Part shown: positions 27,868-32,614 of the stretch, in pieces
Layout: each line of letters starts with the position of its first letter
Position numbering within the stretch: position 1 is the first letter of the stretch
Source: Protofrankia sp. CiT1
GTDB lineage: Bacteria; Actinomycetota; Actinomycetes; Frankiales; Frankiaceae
Direction: 5' to 3'
Assembly (NCBI RefSeq): GCF_917627385.1
Contig: NZ_CAKJTL010000100.1
Location: forward strand, 1-32,614
Length of the DNA: 32,614 nucleotides
Position numbers and translations under genes: made by a program
Notes under the pieces: model-generated
What the model was told of the DNA's origin: nothing
Database searches by the model: none
Seen by the model: the letters and a program-made list of their open reading frames with translations, nothing else

Positions 27868-30800
27868 GTGCCGGGCGCTCGGCGAGTGCGGACGCTGGTC
27901 ACCGGCATCCAGGCATGCTTCGGCGAAGCCCTGAGCCTCGCCGACCGGCTGGAGGCGCTGGCGGACGAGGTCGAGTCGGTCCAACCGGACACGCATGCTA
28001 CGGCGGCGGATACATCCGCTCTCGACCGGGCCCGCCGCTCCGATGGTGCCTGGCAGGCCGCGCCCGCGCCGGCTGAGCGGGTGCCGACCGCGATCAATAC
28101 CGCGGCCTTGATTGCCCGTGGGCAGGCGTCCGCGCTGGCTGGCGCGGACTGGTCGGCACCGGTGTGGACACCGATCCGCCCGGCCGGGCTTGCCGGGCAC
28201 CCAGCGCCGGGTGTGCCCGGCAAGCCCGGGTCCGCGCGCACGAGTGTGGACGAGCCCTACCGGCCTGGCCTGTGGCGGGTCGGCAAGGTGATCGTCCCGC
28301 CGTTGCTACCCGGCGGGGCCGCCGCCGAGGTCCCGCTTGCTGTCAGTTTGCTCGACGGCGCCAACCTGCGCATCGTGGTGGACCGCGACCACCGTGGCGA
28401 GGGGCTCGGTGTCGTGCGCGGCCTGCTCACCCGTGTTCTCGCGGCGGCGCCGGCAGGGTCGGTGCGGGTCGTCGTCTACGACCCGTATGAGCTGGGCGCG
28501 GGGCTTGCGGGGTTCGCCGCGCTGCGGGCCGCCGGGGTCGTCAGCCCCACCATCACCACCCGGACCCGCCTGGAAGGCGTGCTCGCCGAGCTCTCCACGG
28601 ACGTGGGACGCATCACGGTCGACCGGCTCGGTGGCCGCTTCGCCTCGCTGCGGGAACGGGAAGCCGCCGGTCTGCCCCGGGCCGAGCCCTGGCGGCTGCT
28701 GGTGTTGCTGGCCTGGCCGTCCCTGGCCGACGACGCGGCCCGGTCGTTGGCCGCGGTCGCCGCCCAGGGGCCCGCGTGCGGTGTGCACGTCATCGCGCTG
28801 GTGGAGGAGGGCGCCGCGGCAACCGCCGTCCGGCGGGGGCAGGACACCCTGGCGAACGCCGAGAGCCTGTGGCTGACCCACGGCACCGGGAGCCCTTCCG
28901 CCGCGGGCCCCCGCCAGGCTGGCCGCGACCAGCTGAGCTGGCGCTGCTCACTGTCGGGCACGTTTCCATGCGACCTGGATGAGCCGCCTCCCCCCAGCCT
29001 GGTGGCCGCGGTGGCCGAGGCCGTGGCCACCGCCGCGACCGACGAGGCTGTACGGCCGCTGAACGCACGCGCCCTGCTGCCCGAGACGCTGTGGAGCTTC
29101 GATGCCGCCGGCGGTCTGGCCGTTCCGGTGGCGTTCGGCCCAGACGGCCCGGTGACGTTGCGGTTCGACGACGACACGGTCCACGCGCTGGTCGGGGGAC
29201 AGGCCGGAGCGGGAAAGTCGACCTTGCTGCTTGATGTGGTGTACGGCCTGGCCGCTCGCTACGCGCCCGAGCAGCTGCGGTTCCACCTGCTCGACTTCAA
29301 GGAAGGCCTGGAGTTCGCCCAGTTCGCCCCTCGTGATGAGGATCCGTTCGTGTTGCCCCACGCGGACACGATCGGGATGGACAGCGACCGGGAGTTCGGG
29401 GTCGCCGTGCTACGCCATGTCCGCGCCCAGATGCAGCATCGCGCTCTCGCGATGCGCGCTGCCGGCGCCCGGGACCTGCGCGGCCTGCGGATCGCGCGGA
29501 GCGGCGCCGGCTGGCCGCGGATCATGATAGTGATCGACGAGTTCCAGGTGATGCTGACACCGCTGGACGCGGTGTCGCGGGAGGCTGTCTCGCATCTGGA
29601 GGTGCTGGCCCGGCAGGGGCGTGCCTATGGGATCCACCTGCTGCTCGCCAGCCAGACTCTGTCGGGCATCGACGCCCTGGACGCCACGGCCGGCAAGCGG
29701 GGATCGATATTCGGCCAGTTCGCGCTGCGGATCGCGCTGCGCACCTCGATCTCGGAGTCGCGGGTGCTGCTGTCGACCACCAACGAGGCGGCCGGAGCGC
29801 TGGCCGGTGTGGGTGAGGCCATCGTCAACCGGCGTAATGGTCATCCGGCCGGCAACGAGCTCGTCCGGGTCGCCTATCCGGAGCCGGCGATGCTCGCGGC
29901 GCTGCGCGCGGACCTGTCCCGGGCAACCGCGGCCGGCGGTGCGGGCAACCGACCGCCGAAGGTCTTCGTGGGCCATGCCCCAGCTCTGCTGGAGGACAAC
30001 CCGCTGTTCCGTTCGCTCGCGGGCACGCCCGTTCCAGTCGACCGCACCGACCCCGACCCCGACGAGGCTGACCGCGGCGCGCTGGTTCCCGGTGACCAGC
30101 ACGGTTCTGGTGACCAGCGCGGTTCCGCCCGTCGGGACGCGGGGGAGACGGCCGAGCCGTTGGCGCTCGTCGGAGTTCCCCTCGACCTGCATCCCGCCGC
30201 CGTGGGCGTACGGCTGTCCCCACTGCCAGGACGTAACCTCGCGGTCCTGGGGCCGCTGCGGCGTGAGGCCGTCGGCGTGCTGCATGCGGCTGTCACGAGT
30301 CTCGCGGCCCAGGCCGGGCCGGGCGGCATGCGGGCTGACATCGTCGCCGTCACCGGCGAGATGCTCCCGGCGGCCGGCATCCTCGCGGCCCGGGTCCGTG
30401 CTCTCGGCCAGGAGGCCGAGCTGCACCCCCCGGCCTCGCTGCGCCGCGTGCTGCAGGAGATCAGCGATGCGGTGCGTACCCGGGAGGAATCCGCGCTGGC
30501 TCTCGGGACGGACCTGCCAGGTCCACACCCCGGGTCGCTCCAGCCGTGGACCGTCGCGGGGGCGCGGGAGGAACCGGCGGCGCGCCGCCAGCGGCCCGCG
30601 CGGCTGCTCGTCCTGTTTGCCGCCGATGCCGGGCGTGCGGTCCTGGAGGCCAAGAACCCGGCCACCCGTCGCTCCGGTCTGGACGATCTGCGCTTCGTGA
30701 CCCGCCGGGGTCCGGGCCAACGGGTGCACCTGCTCGGCTGGTGGCGTGGCCCCGGCCGGCTACTTGATGATCTTGGCCCTACGCATCGTGATGATATCGG

Positions 30801-30975
30801 GGCATGGGTCGCGGTCGGCGTTCCCGGCAATGACCTGTTCAGCCTCGCCGGCAACCGGTCGGTCACAGCTGCGGCGAGCGTCAACCGGGCGGTCCTGTTC
30901 GACCGGAACAACCAGGCGGAAGCACGCACGATCATCCCCTTCGCGCCGTTGCGGCAACCCGTGGACGCGGCATGA
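27868..30975 (+). CDS. FtsK/SpoIIIE-type ATPase, soluble, three-domain (module gene 1)
   Basis: The protein has 1035 residues from a GTG at 27868 (GGGGAGG five bases upstream). No membrane segment is seen. The central domain (about 400-690) is a complete FtsK/SpoIIIE motor: LVGGQAGAGKSTLLLDVVYG (Walker A, residues 444-451, Lys450), QLRFHLLDFKEGLEFAQFA, IMIVIDEF (Walker B, Asp557-Glu558), then LARQGRAYGIHLLLASQTLS. A preceding region (about 150-330) and a C-terminal region (about 755-1030) look like degenerate copies of the same fold without P-loops (LRIVVDRDHRGEGLGVVRGL; GVRLSPLPGRNLAVLGPLRR). Three ATPase-like units in a row recall EccC of type VII secretion, but the N-terminal membrane part is missing and the active unit is the middle one. 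It overlaps the next gene by four bases. The substrate (DNA or protein) is unknown. Confidence 0.82.
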   Translation: MPGARRVRTLVTGIQACFGEALSLADRLEALADEVESVQPDTHATAADTSALDRARRSDGAWQAAPAPAERVPTAINTAALIARGQASALAGADWSAPVWTPIRPAGLAGHPAPGVPGKPGSARTSVDEPYRPGLWRVGKVIVPPLLPGGAAAEVPLAVSLLDGANLRIVVDRDHRGEGLGVVRGLLTRVLAAAPAGSVRVVVYDPYELGAGLAGFAALRAAGVVSPTITTRTRLEGVLAELSTDVGRITVDRLGGRFASLREREAAGLPRAEPWRLLVLLAWPSLADDAARSLAAVAAQGPACGVHVIALVEEGAAATAVRRGQDTLANAESLWLTHGTGSPSAAGPRQAGRDQLSWRCSLSGTFPCDLDEPPPPSLVAAVAEAVATAATDEAVRPLNARALLPETLWSFDAAGGLAVPVAFGPDGPVTLRFDDDTVHALVGGQAGAGKSTLLLDVVYGLAARYAPEQLRFHLLDFKEGLEFAQFAPRDEDPFVLPHADTIGMDSDREFGVAVLRHVRAQMQHRALAMRAAGARDLRGLRIARSGAGWPRIMIVIDEFQVMLTPLDAVSREAVSHLEVLARQGRAYGIHLLLASQTLSGIDALDATAGKRGSIFGQFALRIALRTSISESRVLLSTTNEAAGALAGVGEAIVNRRNGHPAGNELVRVAYPEPAMLAALRADLSRATAAGGAGNRPPKVFVGHAPALLEDNPLFRSLAGTPVPVDRTDPDPDEADRGALVPGDQHGSGDQRGSARRDAGETAEPLALVGVPLDLHPAAVGVRLSPLPGRNLAVLGPLRREAVGVLHAAVTSLAAQAGPGGMRADIVAVTGEMLPAAGILAARVRALGQEAELHPPASLRRVLQEISDAVRTREESALALGTDLPGPHPGSLQPWTVAGAREEPAARRQRPARLLVLFAADAGRAVLEAKNPATRRSGLDDLRFVTRRGPGQRVHLLGWWRGPGRLLDDLGPTHRDDIGAWVAVGVPGNDLFSLAGNRSVTAAASVNRAVLFDRNNQAEARTIIPFAPLRQPVDAA

Positions 30976-32012
30976 CCGGGCCGGTCGTGGGCGCTGGCCA
31001 CAACGGCCAGCGGAACGCACCCCCGGCCTCCGGCATGACTCACGATCACCGAGCGTTGATTGATCTGGTCGAGCAACCGGGTGCGTCGCTCGCTGTGTCA
31101 GCCGACGGGCCCGGCCATAGCACCGGCAGCTCCCGTGACCCCGATCTCGACGATCCGAGAACCGCGGCCGCGCACTATCGCGCGCTGCTGGGCGAGCTCG
31201 ATCAGGCCCGGACCAAGGTGGCGGACCAGGTGCTTGCGGGCCAGGAACGGCGCGCCGCGCTCGCACGGGCGCACCGGGACTCCGCGCAGGCGATCCGGGC
31301 CAAAGTCGAAGACGCGTGGCGGACGATGGCGGAGCCACTCGCGCAGCACGGCATCAGCGACCTCGACCAGCTCCGCCCGTCCCCGGTGGCGGATGCCGAC
31401 GAGCGTGCCGCGTCCAGCGTGGCGCTGCCTGAGCACACCGGCCGGTCATCCATGCGGGCACAGCACCGTCGTGCCGGTGCCGGGGACCGCGGCCGTCCCA
31501 GCAGCGCAGCGCTTGAACGCATCACCCGCTCGGGACGGCCCGCCGCGGGAGCCGGCGATACCGCCGCGTTCGACCCGGCCGGGGCTCCGGCCCGTGCGCA
31601 CGAACTGTGTCTCACCGCGATGGGGCACGCGGCCGAGCTACGGGCGGTCACGCGGGCCGGCTCGACAGCGTCCGCGGCAATCGTTATCGGCCTGGCCTGC
31701 CTGCTGATAGCCGCCGGGGTGACCGCGCTGCGGCTGTTCCTCGATGTCGCGGCGCTTGCGACCCTGCTTGCGACCCTCGCCGTTGCCGCGCTGGTCGCGG
31801 GCGTCTGCGTGGCAGCCCTCACCGACACGGGCCGCGTCGAGACAGCCCGGGCCGCGCTGCTTGGAGCGGGTACGGCCGGCGCCGCGGTGCTGGCGACCGT
31901 TCGGGTCGCGCCGCTGGACCCACCCGGAGTGATCATTTCTTTGGTGGTGCTTGCGCTTGCCGTCCGTTTTGGGCTTGGCGTCGGAGCACCGCGAGATCCG
32001 CGGCGTCAGTGA
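30972..32012 (+). CDS. Four-pass membrane protein with coiled-coil N-terminal half (module gene 2)
   Basis: The protein has 346 residues; its ATG overlaps the ATPase stop (ATGA). Residues about 60-125 are charged and helical (HYRALLGELDQARTKVADQV, AHRDSAQAIRAKVEDAWRTM), likely a coiled coil. A polar low-complexity linker follows to about 205. Four hydrophobic segments lie near 234-252, 255-278, 288-308 and 315-336 (AIVIGLACLLIAAGVTALRL; VIISLVVLALAVRFGLG). No known family was recognised. Coupling to the ATPase suggests it anchors the soluble motor to the membrane. Confidence 0.75.
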   Translation: MTGPVVGAGHNGQRNAPPASGMTHDHRALIDLVEQPGASLAVSADGPGHSTGSSRDPDLDDPRTAAAHYRALLGELDQARTKVADQVLAGQERRAALARAHRDSAQAIRAKVEDAWRTMAEPLAQHGISDLDQLRPSPVADADERAASSVALPEHTGRSSMRAQHRRAGAGDRGRPSSAALERITRSGRPAAGAGDTAAFDPAGAPARAHELCLTAMGHAAELRAVTRAGSTASAAIVIGLACLLIAAGVTALRLFLDVAALATLLATLAVAALVAGVCVAALTDTGRVETARAALLGAGTAGAAVLATVRVAPLDPPGVIISLVVLALAVRFGLGVGAPRDPRRQ

Positions 32013-32070
32013 ACCGGCGGTTGTCCGGATCCGATCCCCGCGGCGGTGACAGAAGAAGGGCAGGATTTCT

Positions 32071-32334
32071 GTGACAAGCACCATCGCCGACGTCAAGTCC
32101 CAGCTTGGCGAGGCATTCAGGCGCACCGATGAGGTCACCGGACAGCTGGACGGCGCGTTGACCATGATTGAAGAAGCGCAGGCGATTGTCCTGGCCGCGA
32201 CCGACGGCAGCGCCCACCGGGCCGTGGAGCAGCTGACGAGCGCTCTGATGGAGACGCGCGAGCGCATTCAGGAGTCGCTGGCGGCCCTGGGCTCCGCCGT
32301 CCAGGAGGTCCGCGACTACAGCGATGGGCTTTAG
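32071..32334 (+). CDS. Small helical-hairpin protein, 87 residues (module gene 3)
   Basis: The GTG at 32071 is preceded by purine-rich AAGAAGGGCAGGA. The product is nearly all helix: residues about 3-42 (TIADVKSQLGEAFRRTDEVT, then GQLDGALTMIEEAQAIVLAA) and 49-82 (AVEQLTSALMETRERIQESL), joined by a TDGSAHR turn. Size and helix-turn-helix plan resemble WXG100/ESAT-6-like proteins, but there is no WxG at the turn and no YxxxD/E tail. It follows the membrane protein by 58 bases and probably belongs to the same operon. It could be a structural partner or a substrate of the ATPase. Confidence 0.75.
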   Translation: MTSTIADVKSQLGEAFRRTDEVTGQLDGALTMIEEAQAIVLAATDGSAHRAVEQLTSALMETRERIQESLAALGSAVQEVRDYSDGL

Positions 32335-32339
32335 CACGC

Positions 32340-32459
32340 CTGGCAACAGGGGGCGCGGCATCGCGCGGGACCGGGGCACGCACCTCGCGTCATCGCTCCC
32401 CGTCCATCGCTCCCCGTCCATCGCTGCGCGATGCACGGGTACCCCGGCTCGTCGGTCGC
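32340..32459 (+). repeat. Dispersed intergenic repeat, copy F (3'-truncated, internal 14-bp duplication)
   Basis: It starts with TGGCAACAGGGGGCGCGGCA, the counterpart of the GGCAATAGGGGACGCGGCG end of copy D. It continues with GGGGCACGCACCTCGCGTCA and the segment shared with copy C. The 14-mer CATCGCTCCCCGTC occurs twice in tandem (32391-32404 and 32405-32418) but once in copy C. The distal terminal repeat is absent. Confidence 0.7.
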
Positions 32460-32614
32460 CCCCACCACCTCCGGCGACTCTCTGTGATCATTTCACTTTT
32501 CGCGACGGCGAGGACGGCGCCGACCCCGCGACGGGCGATTACGGGGTCGTCCGTCCACCCGGCGACAGTGGCAATCAGGTCGGGCTGCGAAGGCTTCGAC
32601 GTCGGCGCTGCATC
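32390..32614 (-). CDS. Possible partial ORF entering from the right edge
   Basis: The minus-strand frame is open from the window edge to a TGA at 32390-32392. Its first 45 residues (ending RRGVGAVLAVAKSEMITE) have protein-like composition; the remaining part lies in repeat copy F and is Arg/Ser-rich. If real, the gene's 3' end has been replaced or extended by the repeat. No family recognised, and the start is outside the window. Confidence 0.25.
   Translation of the reverse strand, partial: DAAPTSKPSQPDLIATVAGWTDDPVIARRGVGAVLAVAKSEMITESRRRWWGRPTSRGTRASRSDGRGAMDGER

Noticed and set aside
32071-32334. True WXG100 (ESAT-6 family) protein
   Set aside because: Size and predicted hairpin agree, but the WxG turn and the C-terminal YxxxD/E signal are absent, so only a structural analogy is reported.

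Overview
The window is high-GC actinobacterial chromosome. Gene content and order (uvrC-rapZ-yvcK-whiA; pgsA-like / nucleotidyltransferase / gcvH / garA / merR / DUF151 / merR; an SsgA-like protein; WhiA) fit a sporulating, filamentous actinomycete. Gene style and the many GTG starts suggest Frankia or a close relative; that genus call is inference, not proof.

Layout. 1-350: edge of a GntR regulator (minus) and a relic reading frame. 525-3440: a TetR regulator divergent from a long acyl-CoA dehydrogenase, with a palindromic operator between them, a second copy of that operator 900 bp away, and a perfect 15-bp stem terminator. 3477-4523: an isolated 2-oxoglutarate/Fe(II) oxygenase matching the Pseudomonas ethylene-forming enzyme nearly residue for residue at the active site, preceded by a pair of tandem palindromes. 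This is the most striking gene. 4961-6383: a DUF1003 membrane protein and a metallo-beta-lactamase-fold hydrolase. 6588-9981: uvrA and a convergent SsgA-like protein. 10445-15556: uvrC-rapZ-yvcK-whiA, a translationally coupled operon with overlapping start/stop codons. 15964-18654: aconitase. 19447-20448: a secreted NlpC/P60 hydrolase with a long leader. 20612-27601: the conserved actinobacterial block equivalent to Mycobacterium tuberculosis Rv1822-Rv1830, covering phospholipid head-group transfer, a nucleotidyltransferase with a degenerate mutase domain, GcvH, the FHA regulator GarA, two MerR regulators and a DUF151 protein. 27868-32334: a three-gene module of unknown role (FtsK/SpoIIIE-type ATPase, four-pass membrane protein, 87-residue helical protein).

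Intergenic spaces carry at least six copies of one dispersed repeat, in both orientations and differently truncated. The best-preserved copy (18757-18919) has perfect 20-bp terminal inverted repeats and no coding capacity, like a MITE or REP-type element.

Functionally, most of the window is housekeeping: nucleotide excision repair (UvrA, UvrC), envelope/carbon balance and sporulation control (RapZ, YvcK, WhiA, SsgA-like), and TCA/glycine metabolism (AcnA, GcvH, GarA). The accessory parts are the ethylene-forming-enzyme locus, the TetR/acyl-CoA dehydrogenase pair and the FtsK-type module. No tRNA, rRNA, CRISPR array or intact transposase was seen.
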